64,000 nucleotides of DNA from Tachypleus tridentatus (GCF_004210375.1 NC_134827.1:100673285-100737284), one strand, 5' to 3'; numbered from the stretch's first letter, positions 1-12,598 are shown. The notes: a model not told the origin generated them from the letters alone. Made by a program: numbers and translations.

Positions 1-1061
1 TTACCTCTCTTGCTAAGGGCCAATAATTTGATCAGACCTGAGAATCAGAAAAAGCACTTTATAGTGTGAAGGACTTGGATAAGAGAATGTTAGTGATGTA
101 GATAATAAATTACAGAGAAGTCTGACAAACGTTGCGACAAACCTTTTGATAAAACTGACGTATACACTCCAAAATCAGACATTTCTTCCTATTCGTGCGT
201 ATATTTAGGCCAATCAAATTACGCGTACTATAAGACTAGTTTTGATACTGTAACGTACCACTTTATGTATTATTCCAATGATAATAAAGCCCTGTACTTT
301 ATAAATGTGAAACTTTATTTGTTTAATAAGTAAAAAATTTAATTTATGGGTGGTTAACGAAATTATGATCTTTAAATAATAACATAATGGATTGTAATTA
401 CTTATTTGTTAATATGGAATCGTTTGCTTGATAAAATCCATTGCTAGATTAAAAATAAAGTATATAAACAACAGCCACCATATGATTGCAGCTCGTGTAG
501 GAATAGTAGAAATTATGAAAACTCACTTTCGCACGCGCTAATTGGAAAACATGTATCCGAGTCAGCCGATTTTCAATGAATCATCTTTTGAGTTGGTTCC
601 ACGACTGGGACAAGGCCGGTATTTCACGTTCCTACAGTCTTCGCAAGAAACTTTAACTCCGGAAGCGTTGACGGCCACCTGCAGTAGGGTTATCGTCACA
701 GCGCATGTTTCGTTTTGTTGACCCACTTTTAATGACGACCAGTAGAAACACATTAGATCCTAGTGACTAGCATTTTACTTTTATCAGCAAATCCTCATGG
801 TCGTTAATCTATGTGTCTTTGATTCCACAGTTTCATTTATAAATTGGATTTTACGAACACACAAATGTATGTCTCTGCTCTGGAATTTCAATCTCAATTC
901 ACTAATTTGTAGCGCGAAAAAAGGGACAACGTGTGAAACTGCATTTCAAGAAGTACTGGGTGACGTGCGTGGGGGTGAGGCTAGGAGGTTCAGGCTCCTG
1001 CGTTTTTGCTCTCCCTTTATCTCAGCCATAAAACAAACTTGTAGCTTTCCTCGGATTCGCA
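1..1061. other. intergenic, nothing recognised
   Basis: AT-rich, short open frames only. Confidence 0.5.
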
Positions 1062-1320
1062 GGCCCGGCATGGCCAAGTGGTTAAGGTGCTCGACTCGCA
1101 ATCTGAGGGTCGCAAGTTCGATACCCCGTCATACCAAACGTGCTTGCCCTTTCAGTCGTTGGAGCGTTATTATGTAACGATAAATCTCACTATTTGACGG
1201 TAAAAGAGTAGCGGTGGGTGGTGATGACTAGCTGCCTTCCCTCTAGTCTTACACTGCTAAATTAGGGATGGCTAGCGCAGATAGCCTTCGTGTCGCTTTG
1301 TGCAAAATTAAAAACAAATC
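1062..1320 (+). mobile_element. SINE-1 (tRNA-derived), near full length
   Basis: tRNA-like head (GGCCCGGCATGGCC...GGTTAAGG...TCGACTCGCAATCTGAGG), core and AT-rich tail. The head's anticodon-loop position in family members is usually CTCGTAA, suggesting a tRNA-Thr(CGT) ancestor, with a B box like GGTTCGAATCC. The other SINE-1 entries refer to this layout. Confidence 0.9.
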
Positions 1321-1457
1321 CTCAGATTCAGGCCCCAACGGCGTGCTTCATTATGATATTTTAAGTAAAGAAATCGATTTTTGTCTACTATATACCGCCA
1401 TGAACTGCAAGATGTATAGCGTAAGTAAAAAGTGAAGAAACGATAAGAAATGTTAGC

Positions 1458-1735
1458 TAGTTTGTTTGTTTGTGAATTTCGCACAAAGCTACTCGAGGGC
1501 TATCAGCGCTTGCCGTCCCCAATTTAGCAGTGCAAGACTAGAGAGAAGGCAGCTAGTCATCACAACCCACCGCCAACTCTTGGGCTACTCTTACCAACGA
1601 ATAGTGGGATTGACCGTCACATTATAACGCCCCCACGGCAGGGAGGGCGAGTATGTTTGGCGCGACCGGGGTTCGAACCCGCGACCCTCAGATTACGAGT
1701 CGAACGCCTTAACACGCTTGGCCATGTCAGGCCGG
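1458..1735 (-). mobile_element. SINE-1
   Basis: Full-length inverted copy from a GTTTGTTTGTTT tail to GCCATGTCAGGCC. Confidence 0.9.
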
Positions 1736-2169
1736 ATATTAGCTGGAACTCCTTACCAATGCGCGAAACACGAAATATTAATCTTCCTCATGTTGGATTC
1801 GAAATGTTCAGACGTAAAACATTAACAAAATTTCTAACTTTAGTTATCACTATAGCTCACTGTAAACAGTTTCAGTACTGTATGTATCAAGTGAAAATAT
1901 GCAAGACGTTTGGAAACATTCAGCAAATTACAGAACATATTCAAACGTGTAGAAACTTATTGTTACAAAAAAAATAAAACATTTATCTGATGCCAAAACA
2001 GTGGGAGTTAAAAGAAAGAAGAATATAAAGACTCAAGCAGAAACAACTAGATATATAACCAATCACAAGACAGCTGTACGTTTTGCAAAATACTTAAATA
2101 AACTGGACAAAGTGAGGAAAACTCTTTTCAAGTCAACAGCCTAAGTTTTAAGTTTTACTTTGCATTTGT

Positions 2170-2395
2170 TTATTAGATATAAATTTCGCGCGAAACTGTA
2201 CTCGAGGACTATCTGCGATAGCCATCCCTGATTTTGAAGTGATAAAACTCGAGAGAAAGTAGGTGGGTGAAAAACAAACCATTTTTAACTTTTAGGTTAC
2301 TCTTTGCCAACGAATTGTAGGATTGACGGAACTCTATAATGGTTCCAAGAGTTAAAGGACGAGTATGTTCGGGGCCGGGACTCGAACACTGAGTT
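2170..2395 (-). mobile_element. SINE-1, old diverged copy
   Basis: Tail and core recognisable (aaatttcgcgcgaaactgtactcgagg, gggactcgaac) with many changes. Confidence 0.65.
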
Positions 2396-3711
2396 TAAAA
2401 AACATATTGCTGCTTTCTTCCTCTATCGTTTCGCTGTCCCTAATTCTGAAGACCGATTACAGGAAGACAGTAACTGCACCTAACTTGTAGGTGTAAGTGT
2501 TACGTTATACTTTATCAGTATGTTTAAAATTGAATAATTTTATGGTGTAATTACACGAATAGTTGTACGGGCCCCTTGGGTAATTTAATCTCTGTTTTGA
2601 GGATAGTTTTGTGGAGTGGACATACACTGAGAGAACAACAGTTATCGCTGGAAATAGCTTATTCATTATTGCGCTTGTGTATTACACGCATCACGTAGCA
2701 CGTGGCAGAAAGTGCATAAGTGAAGCAGGAACATATTGATTACGGATGAAACCCCAAACTTTAGTCTTGTGCATTTTGTTAAATAATTATACTGACCAAT
2801 CAGCCAAAACGAAGGTCTACACTTGTGGCTCCCTTACGTCCTCCGTAAGGATTAAGGTTATATTCGAATTCTTTACAGCCAAGAATAAGAAAACAGTGAT
2901 TAATTCGACAGTTTCAAGAACCTATGAGGTAAAGCTCAGTTCCAACGATACAACAGATAAAGCAGTAATTTAACTACTATAAATATGTCACCATTTTATG
3001 AGTCATGGAACTAGGCGAAAGTGTTTGCTTGAAGTTAAGCACAAAGCTACTACACAATGGTCTGTCCTCCAAGGGTATCGAAACCCGATTTCTAGTACTT
3101 TAAGTATGATGACGTACTGTTATGCCATTGTTTTGTTTTCAATAATACGTTATTTTAAAAAAGTTAACACCAATTTTATTTTGCAATAACACAACCTTAC
3201 TCTTTCAGAATGGTAATGTCGGTTATTTACCTACTTTGTACGTATTATTGCTTATCACTTAATTAGGTTTGTTAAAAATTGCGCACCAATTAGCGAAATT
3301 ATGGTAACAATGCTTTTCATAAGTATATTTATTATTGTACATTTATTAAAAAGTAATGACAATTGGATATTATTTTTCCATATTAAACAATAGCTAATAT
3401 AAACATTTCGTTTATATTTATAAGCATCAACAATATCAAACTTTGTAGAGGGCAGTGCTGTTTTCCTCTTCGTCGCAAAAAAATTTTGTTTTTTTTCTTG
3501 CCGTTTGCTAATGATTTCAGATGTAAACCCTTCTGATATTAGAGTATCGTGTGACGTTGTGAAACTATATCCAGGGAAAACATGACTGTTCGATTAATTT
3601 CGTCGTATTTCGTTCCCCGACGAAAGAATAAGAGTTTATTAAGAAAACAAATGAGTGGAATTTAAAAATGAGTCTTGAAGTACAAAACAGTAGCTAACAG
3701 TTTGGTTGTTC
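2396..3711. other. intergenic, no gene seen
   Basis: Short open frames only. A small SINE-2-like scrap (ggtatcgaaacccgatttctag) lies at about 3033-3105. Confidence 0.6.
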
Positions 3712-3830
3712 TTAAGCGCAAAGTTACACAATTGGCTATTTGTGCTGTGCCCCCACAGGTATCGAAATCCGGTTTTTAGCGTTTTGCTCTACAGATCTTT
3801 CACTGACCCTCTGAGAGGCATTACTAAAAA
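3712..3830 (-). mobile_element. SINE-2 (short tRNA-like), diverged
   Basis: cttaagcgcaaagttacacaattgg...ggtatcgaaatccggtttttagcg; B-box-like GTATCGAAATCC on the opposite strand. Confidence 0.6.
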
Positions 3831-3845
3831 CTTACTATTCATAAG

Positions 3846-4092
3846 TTTTGTTTGTTTGTTTGTTTGTTTTGGAATTTCGCACAAAGCTACTCGAGGGCTA
3901 TCTGTGCTAGCCGTCCCTAATTTAGCAGTGTACTAGAGGGAAGGCAGCTATCATCACCACCCACCGCCAACTACTCTTTTACCAACGAATAGTGGGATTG
4001 ACCGTCACATTATACACCCCCACGGCTGGGAGGGCGAGCATGTTTAGCGAAACCCGCGACCCTCGGATTACGAGTCGCACGCCCTACGCGCT
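3846..4092 (-). mobile_element. SINE-1
   Basis: Long GTTT tail at the left. The head is shortened at the right and small deletions occur in the B box. Confidence 0.88.
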
Positions 4093-4162
4093 ATTATTCA
4101 TAAGTATATTTGAAATGAAACATTCTGTTTTAACGAACTTACGTTCTGATTACAAATAATCC

Positions 4163-4439
4163 CTTGTTTTGAATTTCGCGCAAAAATAGACGAAGACTAT
4201 CTGCGTCAACCGTCAGTCACGTAGCAGTGAATGACAACTAGAGGAAAGGCAGCTAGTCATCACCACCCACCGCCAACTCTTGGGCTACTCTTTTATCAAC
4301 GAATAGTGAGATTGATGGTAACTTCATAACGCTCCCACGGCTGAAAGAGTGATCATGTTTGGCGGGACGACGGAGACTGAAACCTGCAACCCTTAGATTG
4401 CAAGTCGAGCTTCCCCTATTCACCTGGCCATGCCGAACG
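4163..4439 (-). mobile_element. SINE-1
   Basis: Near full length, ending CACCTGGCCATGCCGAAC. Confidence 0.85.
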
Positions 4440-5199
4440 GTTACGAAGAAAACCAACTAAAAAAATCAAATTACATTACTTTAAGTTTTTACTTAAACTA
4501 GCACAGATTTTTCTCAATGTTTTTGTAATAAAAGCTATTCAAAGACGAATATTATAAATGAAAATATTAAAAGGAATGCTGGTGCACTTAATTACAAAAA
4601 GGGTAAAAGTTCAGATATTAATATAATAAGCAGTATTTTTTTTTAGATCTTCAACATGATATTTGGATGATTTAATTAACGTCTAATCATACGACCCTTG
4701 AACACTTGCATATGTTGTTTTAAACTTCTATAGAAGGTTTACTACATTATATTGAAACGATTTTGAATATGCAAATAGGAAAAGCACAACCAGTAAAATT
4801 CGCGATGGAACGGGGTGTACGAGACTGACGTATTTAAATGTTTAAGCGTGTATAAAAATGCATCACTTTTGGGAAGGGTGTATAACAACCCTTTCAGACG
4901 CAAAATATTCATACGCTCAGATCATGTGTTCAGACCGGGGATTCAAAATTTACAAGACAGATTTTTTTTTTTTTTTTAAATACTTAATGGTACTGGTAAG
5001 CAAAGAAATGTGGATCATCTTAGGGCATAGGACCATCCAGAAATACACCCGCAACAAATCGTACCCAGCTGCGGTAAACAAAATGCGGTAAGAACACGTG
5101 AACATAAAGTTCAGTGGAAAAAAATCCACATATCTCAGGTAATAGTATGCAACATAGTAAAAAAATATCTCCGTCTGAAAAAGCAGTACATGTCACATG
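4440..5199. other. intergenic, no gene seen
   Basis: AT-rich with a poly-T run at about 4964. Only short open frames without family resemblance. Confidence 0.6.
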
Positions 5200-5500
5200 A
5201 ATACAAGTTGCTTTCGCAGCGTATCTGTTTGACCATCACATATCTCAAATAGCTGGAATATGAAACAGGCATTCATGTTATTCTCTGGGAAGACACACCG
5301 GACAAGTAGTTGGGCACAGCGTCTATTTCTGTGCGATCGGAATGTCGAAAGAGGTGTATAGAAACAATCGTCTTCGTACACTAAATGGATCATGGAAAGC
5401 CATCAAGTAGATTACTTTCTTTTGAAAATGATAACTTTATGTCGAAGCCTTTTGCAATTGAACCTATGTTGCAGGACTATTGGTCGAATTGCAGGTTCGT
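5200..5500 (+). other. unrecognised dispersed repeat, copy C (partial)
   Basis: gaaacaRtcRtcYtcgtacac and the following atggat at 5361-5392 match the reverse complement of 47688-47725, with further similarity out to the GATCG motif on one side and attgca on the other. Same orientation relation as copy A read on its - strand (KQSSSYTKWIM here). Confidence 0.45.
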
Positions 5501-5654
5501 CAGATAGAGCATGACCAAACCAAGCTCGTTTTAATATAAGGTAATTAACTTCTGAGTAAGCTTATATACTGCTCCAGTTTTGCTCGAGTTAAGCTTTATT
5601 ACGAGACATTAGGCAATTTCCTATCATAATTTATCCTTTGAACAAGTAAAACAA

Positions 5655-5882
5655 GGCCTAGAATGGGCTGGTGATTAGGGTGCTCAACTCGTAAGCTGGG
5701 GGTCGTGAATCCCGTCGTCGAACTCGCTCGCTATTTCAGTATTGAGAGCGTTATAATGTAACGGTCATTCTGTTGATAAAAGAGTGGTTTTCAGAGTTGG
5801 CGGTGGGTGGTGTTGACTAGCTAGCTCCTTTCCCAAGGTAGCCCTCGTGTAGGTGTGAGCGAAAACCTGAAAGCAAACAAAC
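5655..5882 (+). mobile_element. SINE-1, internally deleted
   Basis: Head gggctggtgattagggtgctcaactcgtaag, core shortened, tail aaagcaaacaaacaa. Confidence 0.75.
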
Positions 5883-6234
5883 AATTATTTGATAATAGTG
5901 AAGTACTGTTACTCATTCAAAGAAGAAACGAAGCGACCCCTATAATAAAATTAACGAACCACTAGAATAACACTGTTACTTGCTCTGGTTGATCACGAGC
6001 GGAAAGGAAACACAATTTATTGTTTTAAAGCTCGTTCAAATAAACGAAGTTAAACATTTAGAAGTTGTTACAGAAGTTTAAGCAGAGTAAACATTGCAGC
6101 TTTGAGAGCTTTAATGAACTGCAGTCGCCTGCTAATAGGGGCACAACGTTTCGATTTAAATACTGTTCAGAACGATTCGGTAAAACAGAAATGTATTCGT
6201 CTTTTCATTGAAAAGAGGAAACTGCGTTCTAGTC

Positions 6235-6642
6235 GAGTCCTCAAATTTACGTTTCGCAGGTAGATCAGATTCAACAGATATAGTAGAGTTCTCAAACTTA
6301 CGTTTCGCAGGTAGATCAGATTCAACAGATATAGTAGAGTTCTCAAACTTACGTTTCGCAGGTAGATCAGATTCAACAGATATAGTAGAGCTCTCAAACT
6401 TACGTTTCGCAGGTAGATCAGATTCAACAGATATAGTAGAGTTCTCAAACTTACGTTTCGCAGGTAGATCAGATTCAACAGATATAGTAGAGTTCTCAAA
6501 CTTACGTTTCGCAGGTAGATCAGATTCAACAGATATAGTAGAGCTCTCAAACTTACGTTTCGCAGGTAGATCAGATTCAACAGATATAGTAGAGTTCTCA
6601 AACTTACGTTTCGCAGGTAGATCAGATTCAATAGATAGAGAA
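6235..6642. repeat. 51-bp minisatellite, 8 tandem copies
   Basis: Units start at 6235, 6286, 6337, 6388, 6439, 6490, 6541 and 6592 with no indels. Units 4 and 7 carry gagCtctc instead of gagTtctc, a 153-bp (3-unit) higher-order period. Since 51 is divisible by 3, several frames are open across the array: + strand 6208-6663 and two on the - strand. One - frame repeats the 17-residue ESDLPAKRKFENSTISV. No splice signals or unique domains support coding. Confidence 0.95.
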
Positions 6643-7035
6643 TATTTTCGATACATCCCTTAACAACGATTCGTATGATCCAGGATTTTCTCACACAGAT
6701 GATTCATATTTTTAAGTGTTAGTGGTCAGTTTCCACCCGATGATGAGATATTAAATAATTGGAAAGTTAGTGGGAAATGTTTTACTTTGATGGTACTTTA
6801 GTGTATTTCTCTTTTTAAATCGAAGATCCAGTTCACATCGAATATTAGTTTGATCAATTTTTTATCGTGTTTTACTACATTAGTGTATATATAAAAACGA
6901 AGTATTACCCATAAGCCTGTTAATCTATCGTAATAATCTTTCATTCACAATGTGGGTTAACAAATAAGTTAAAGAAACTATGAGCTCTCTCGTTGTTTAA
7001 AAGACCATAAGCGAAGTGGTCGACTTCAGCTAGTT

Positions 7036-7160
7036 CGTGTTTGTGTTTTTCTTATAGCAAAGCCACATCGGGCTATCTGCTCAGCCCACCGAGGGGAATT
7101 GAACCCCTGATTTTAGCGTTGTAAATCCGGAGACATACCGCTGTACTAGCGAGGGGGGGG
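7036..7160 (-). mobile_element. SINE-2 (short tRNA-like, about 120 bp)
   Basis: Reverse complement reads GCTAGTACAGCGGTATGTCT, CCGGATTTACAACGC, then GGGGTTCAATTCCCC and a short tail ending AAGAAAAACAC. A and B boxes are tRNA-like and the loop TTTACAA would carry a UAC (Val) anticodon. Reference layout for SINE-2. Confidence 0.8.
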
Positions 7161-7219
7161 GCACAGCTAGTTCCGGAACGTACTAGCGAGGGGGGGGGGG
7201 CACAGCTAGTTCCGGAACA
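7145..7219. repeat. tandem duplication with poly-G runs
   Basis: GTACTAGCGAGG followed by a G run and CACAGCTAGTTCCGGAAC occurs twice in succession, at the edge of the SINE-2 copy to its left. Confidence 0.8.
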
Positions 7220-7324
7220 CATTTAGATGAACTAAAAAAGATATTGTTTCACGCGTTAACCTTTGAGAGTAAACTTAAAACCGACCCTCGCGCGGTATCT
7301 CGACCGCTTCACCGACCGGATTGT

Positions 7325-7425
7325 CCCCTATTGAGGCAGTGGTGAGTTTACGAACTTCTAATCTTACTGAAATCCAGGGTTCGATTCTCCAAGGTGAAAA
7401 CACAAGATGTGGCTTTGTACTATAA
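7325..7425 (+). mobile_element. SINE-2, diverged
   Basis: gcagtggtgagtttacgaac...cagggttcgattctcc...gatgtggctttgtac. Confidence 0.6.
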
Positions 7426-8543
7426 CAAACGACAAAACTTCGTTCTTTAAGATCGTGTGATAGTCCACGAGTTTGAAACGTTCACTGAAATTTAATACAA
7501 GACTCTCTAACCTTTGTCGGCTAATTATGAATAATATAGGTTTAGCCTAAGAAGTATGAACAAAATTTTCCAAGGATGAATTTATTGCGAGAAACGAACA
7601 GCGAAATTGATACCCGGGTCGTAACCTAACGTGATATATCAGTACTTTTAAAAATACTGCATGCATGATATACGTTATGATAGATACGATAGCCATGTTC
7701 TTAAAACTAGAAAAACATTTTGTCGCTAAAGTTATTTCATCACGAAACGTATCATATCGAAGGACGTTTGACCTCACGAGCTAATGACATTCCAGCCTAA
7801 TGACCCAGAAATATTTTCCAACATAGACAGCTGATAAACATTAACATTAAACAATTATTATATTATGTTAGTCCTAAAGCGAAAGGTGTATTTTTTAAGC
7901 AAAATTTATTGTACTGACAAAAATCCATTAATTGGAAATCGTACCAAAGCTATTCTATGAGTTCCCTCTTATTTAACGCTGAGTAATTTTCTCTCTGTTG
8001 TATTATAATTTGGCATGTATTAGTTCTCAGTTACCGTCGGTAACGTCTTACTACAACCGTTTCACGTGACGTAAGATTGTAATCGCGGAAGGCCTATTTT
8101 CTCAGTGTCAGCATCCTTTTAGCCAATTCAGCGTTGGTGTGGATAATCACAAGAGCATTTTCAGCTGAGTTAGCTGTCCTAATAACATGTGGGTTATATT
8201 TTAATGACGGGTTTAATAAAATGACATTTCATTACACAAACAAGGCCCTCATTTTAACATGTTTAATAACTTGGAGCAGCGTTGCTTAATCTGAGGTCCC
8301 GACACAAGAGATGGTCGTGAGGATATTGTGGAGGGGGATTGCGAGATAATAGAAAAATATTGAGATAATGAAAACTTTATAATATACAGTAATTTGCTAC
8401 CACTTTGTGTGTGTGTAAGGGTATTGGGGCGTAAGAGCTTGGAATATTTTTAATGGGGGAACAACATAAAAAAACTTGTGAACTTCTGAGTTAAAGGATC
8501 GCTGGGCCATGACGTCACAATGACATCATGTGACTGAAGAATT
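7426..8543. other. intergenic, no gene seen
   Basis: No repeat family or coding signal recognised. A short (GT)n lies near 8405. Confidence 0.55.
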
Positions 8544-8813
8544 GTTTGTTTGTTTTCTTAATTTCGCGCAAAGCTACACGAGGGTTATCTGCGCTAGCCG
8601 TTCATAATTTAACAGTGTACGATTAGCGGGAAGGAGCTAGTCATCACCACTCACCCCCAGCTCTTGGGCTACTTTCTGTCAACGAATAGTGGGATTGATT
8701 GTACATTGTAACGCCCCCCACGGATAAAAGGGCGAGCATGTTTGGCGTGACGGGGATTCAAACCCGCGACCCTCAGATTACGAGTCGACCGCCCTAACCA
8801 CCTGACTATGCCA
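8544..8813 (-). mobile_element. SINE-1
   Basis: Near full length; gaattGTTTGTTTGTTTT tail at left, ACCACCTGACTATGCC head at right. Confidence 0.88.
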
Positions 8814-9403
8814 AATATAAGTTAAGAATCACGTATTATAAAAATGAAATAGAAACCTTATAACCCGAGCGCTTTCGAAAGGTGGACCTTTCATTTTCAG
8901 GGGCAAATGGGAGAAGTAGGTATTATATTATTTAAACTAGGTACTGCACGTTTGTAAATCTGACGGGCATTTCGTACAAACTGTACAAAAACACTATGAC
9001 CCTAGAAAACCCTGACACATAAGTACATTACACGATTTGTTTTAGATTAGGCCCATGTCAGGTGAGAGTCAATAAAAGACGTGCTTTACAATTCAAATAC
9101 AAAAAAAATAATACATACAACAATCGAAATAATAATTTTTATAACAACTGTACTGAAGTCCTTTCGAAACAGTGTTTGATCATGCCAATAGTATGCTATT
9201 TTGGAATATATTAAGCCTCGTGGTAGATCGCGTGTCATAATTTGTAGCCTATTCGTTTTTATAATGGTTTGTTTACTCATCTCTCAAATACACCTTATTA
9301 CAACCAAAAATTGGAAAACAATACATAAAAGCTAAGTTACTGCACAGGTTCAGTGTTACTTCAACAAAACCTATTGATTCCACATATATACAAAGAATTT
9401 AAT

Positions 9404-9528
9404 GTGTTTGTTTTGTTTTTCTTATAGCAAAGCCACATCGGGCTATCTGCTCAGCCCACCGAGGGGAATCGAACCTCTGATTTTAGCGTTGTAAATCCGG
9501 AGACATACCGCTGTACTAGCGGGGGGGC
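9404..9528 (-). mobile_element. SINE-2
   Basis: Almost identical to 7036-7160 over its whole length, so both are young copies. Confidence 0.82.
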
Positions 9529-9830
9529 AAAAGAATTTAAACTGCCGTCTTCGACATAATTTCGACCAATTACGAACAATTTAGAAACACGTGATAAAAA
9601 AATCACTCAAGCAGCAATTTTGTTTTTATCACAGTTCGCTTAATTCGTCCATTTTGGACTCAAAATAACATACGGTTTTAACATTTCATATCTCTATTTT
9701 ATTTCCCACAAATCACTGTCCATGAGTCCTTTCCTACATTACCACAATTCGCAGTTTGGTCGGACATAGTTTTTCTTTCATTGTTTTGTTATAAATAAAG
9801 TTTGTCTTTCTGTGATCATTTCCACTTACG

Positions 9831-10092
9831 CGGCCTGGCATGGCCAGGTGGTTAAGGCACTCGACTCGTAATTTGAGGATCGCGGGTTCGAATCTCCATC
9901 ACACCAAATATGCTAGCCCTTTCAGGTGTGAGGGCGTTATAATGTTACGGTCAATCCCCCTATTCGTGGGTAAAAGAGTAGCCCAAGAGTTGGTGATGAT
10001 GACTAGCTGCCTTCCCTTTAGTCTTACACTACAAAAGTAGGGACGGTTAGCGGAAATAGACCTCGTGTAGCTTTGCGCGAAATTCAAACCAA
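9831..10092 (+). mobile_element. SINE-1
   Basis: cGGCCTGGCATGGCCAGGTGG head to GCGCGAAATTCAAACCAAAC tail. Confidence 0.9.
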
Positions 10093-10524
10093 ACTCCACT
10101 CACGTTTTTTTTTTCCCCTTTTACATATAAAGTCACAACCATTTCTAAAGGAGATAAACATGAAAAATTTACAGACCGTACGAATTTCTCATTTAGTGTT
10201 TCACTCTCGATGTCTTTCAGTCATTTTTCTTCACCAGAGTCAAACGTTTTCCAACACTGCCTCTGGTGAGAAATGTAATTTAAACTAAAAGATCGGTATT
10301 CAGTTCTCTCTCTTTATTACATATACCATAACCAGTACTCGAACTATAAATAAGTAGTCAGGCAATCTATCTGCCGGGAATTTAAGTACCCTATTGTTTG
10401 GTTATTGATTAGATGAAAATAAATATTTAACATAACTTTGCATAAAATAAACATTAAGAATATTCTAAAAACTTATCACGATTGGTGGAAATAAGAGTTG
10501 GCAGATGAAGAACCAGTGCAACAC

Positions 10525-10737
10525 GTGAAGTCTTACTCTCGAAGTTTATCCCAATGGTAAGCCAGTAAGTGAAGTCTTTCTCGAAATGTCTCCAAGGATA
10601 AGTCAGTTAATAAAGTATTTCTCGAAACTTTCCTTCAATGTTAAATCAGTTAAGTGAAGATTTTTCTCGAATCGTCCCCCCAGCATAAGCCAGTAGGTCT
10701 TTCTCGAATCGTCCCCAAGGATAAGCCAGTTTAACGC
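10525..10737. repeat. degenerate tandem repeat, about 45 bp unit, 5 copies
   Basis: Repeats of gtcttTCTCGAA...CCAAGGATAAGCCAGTtaagtgaa with substantial divergence. Confidence 0.7.
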
Positions 10738-10836
10738 TATTAGCCCTCAGGCTAATCGCTGAGTCACCGAGAGCAAGAAACCTGAACAAAAAATCTTCAA
10801 GAACCAAAAGTAGTAACTAATTTAGGGTTAACACTA

Positions 10837-11071
10837 CAGGGTGACCCGTAAGTCCCTACTCATCCATATGTTATTATGTTATATTCAATTACGCATTATA
10901 AATTCGTTTCTTTTTTTCAGAGAAATATGGCCGATGTAAGCCTATTTGCACTTGAAGAACGTATTGTGACAAGTACGTGGGTATTTATTATGCAGCGAGA
11001 ATAAGGGACAGCACACAGATACACTGGATACATAAGATACGTAGATGGGTAGGGACTTGCGGGCCACCCTG
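10837..11071 (+). mobile_element. 235-bp MITE, IS630/Tc1/mariner type, copy 1
   Basis: Flanked by TA (10835-10836, 11072-11073). Ends are inverted repeats starting CAGGGTGACCCGTAAGTCCC and closing GGGACTTGCGGGCCACCCTG. The interior keeps an ATG (10927) opening [18 protein letters not shown], which looks like the start of a transposase. This suggests an internal-deletion derivative of a larger autonomous element. Confidence 0.85.
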
Positions 11072-11073
11072 TA

Positions 11074-12141
11074 CAATTAAAACAAAAAAAATTCTGTATA
11101 ATGAACATACAGAGTTGGTATAATTAACGAAGCAAAATACGTATCCAAGAACAAATCATTTACCAAAAGATAAATTGATTTCACAATATCACTGATTTTT
11201 CCTTATGATAATCTTATATCTTAAACTGATTTAAATTTAACATGAAGTCTGCATAAAAGTTAAACTCCACACTTGAATTCATCGTTGTTAAATTAGTGTT
11301 TCAAGAAACAGTTATATTATCAGAACTAGCAGAGACACAAAAAACATTTGCGGTCAGATTAGCGATTTTATTGTAACAGTACTTCTTTATATACAAGATT
11401 TCTAAAATGCTACAGAATAATTCTAACCACGGACGCCGAAATAATTTAAGCCCATTGGACTTAGGCCTAACATTAGTTAAAATTATTAAATAAGGCTTAT
11501 ATTCGATAAAGAAATGAATTGACACTGTAGCTCGTGTACGCTTTAAGCTTTAGTTTCGTTAGGCCTAGGTTTTACCTTACTTAATAAAATCAGTAAATAT
11601 ATAATGTTATTCTAAGACCTAACGTTAGACCATCTTAAAAACCACGATAAGTTTTTAATATTTTATTTACAAAATGTCCACTAAAGTAGACTTACATCCG
11701 CTTTTTTATATCCCTTGAAGCGCAGGCAGATTTTCAGGACAGACAAAAACAGTGTTATCACTTTTGATGTTTAAACCTTAATTTTATACCAACACAAACA
11801 AGTTGTGTTAACAAAATTATCTGAGGAAATCACGTCTGTAGGGGAACTACTATAGGAAAAAACAAACAAACAAACACGGAATATGCAAAAAAAGGTTACA
11901 TACTAACTTTTTTTGGTGCATACCACGATTCTTCGGTCACCACCAATGTATCGAAATCGTCCCTAACTTTACTTCATCACAAATATTTTTGTATTTAACT
12001 CTGTTGACAGAAAAATACGTGAGTACATTTGTAAATCTTCGAGTGTTAAGGGATAATAATTGAACTGGGTGATAAAATGCATTATCGTGAATAACTTTAC
12101 AGTGGGGGAAAAAAATCGATCATTTGAAACTGTGAGATTTC
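11074..12141. other. intergenic, no gene seen
   Basis: AT-rich. Short passages (ttaggcctaacattagttaaa, about 11460) resemble 56810-56830 (cttaggcttaacattagttaa), an unassigned dispersed repeat. Confidence 0.5.
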
Positions 12142-12174
12142 AGCCCAACTCTTGGGGTACTCTTTTACCAACGA
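12142..12174 (-). mobile_element. SINE-1 (outer, interrupted), left part
   Basis: AGCCCAACTCTTGGGGTACTC then CTTTTACCAACGA; the rest of this copy resumes at 12455. The tail side is missing. Confidence 0.85.
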
Positions 12175-12454
12175 GGGACCGGCATGGCCAGGTGATTAAG
12201 GCACTCCACTCGTAATCCGAGGGTCGAGGATTCGAATCCCCGTCACACCAAACACTCTCGCCCTTTCAGCTGTAGAGGCGTTACAATGTGCAGTCAATCC
12301 CATTATTCGTTGGTAAAAGAGTAGCTCAAGAGTTGGCGGTGGAGATGACTAGCTACTTTCCCTCTATCTAGTCTTATACTGCTAAATTAGGGACGGCTAG
12401 CGCAGATAGCCCTCGTGTAACGTTGCGCGAAATTCAAAACAAACTAAACTAAAC
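12175..12454 (+). mobile_element. SINE-1 inserted inside another SINE-1
   Basis: Full-length copy flanked by a perfect 13-bp duplication CTTTTACCAACGA (12162-12174 and 12455-12467) that belongs to the interrupted element. Confidence 0.95.
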
Positions 12455-12598
12455 CTTTTACCAACGAATAGTTGGATTGACCGTCACATTATAACGCCCC
12501 CACGTCTGAAAGGGCTAGCATACTTGGTGTGACAGAGATGAAAACCCGCGACCCTCAGATCACGAGTTGAGCGCCTTAACTACCTGGCCATGCCGGGC
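12455..12598 (-). mobile_element. SINE-1 (outer, interrupted), right part
   Basis: Continues the core and tRNA head of the copy begun at 12142, ending TGGCCATGCCGGGCC. Confidence 0.9.

Noticed and set aside
1073-1140. tRNA-like sequence with A and B boxes (and in similar SINE heads)
   Set aside because: No clean acceptor stem pairing, and always followed by the same 200-bp SINE core; not tRNA genes.
6156-6694. Long open frames over the 51-bp array as a repeat protein gene
   Set aside because: Explained by unit length divisible by 3 with no internal stop; open on both strands, with no splice or domain support.
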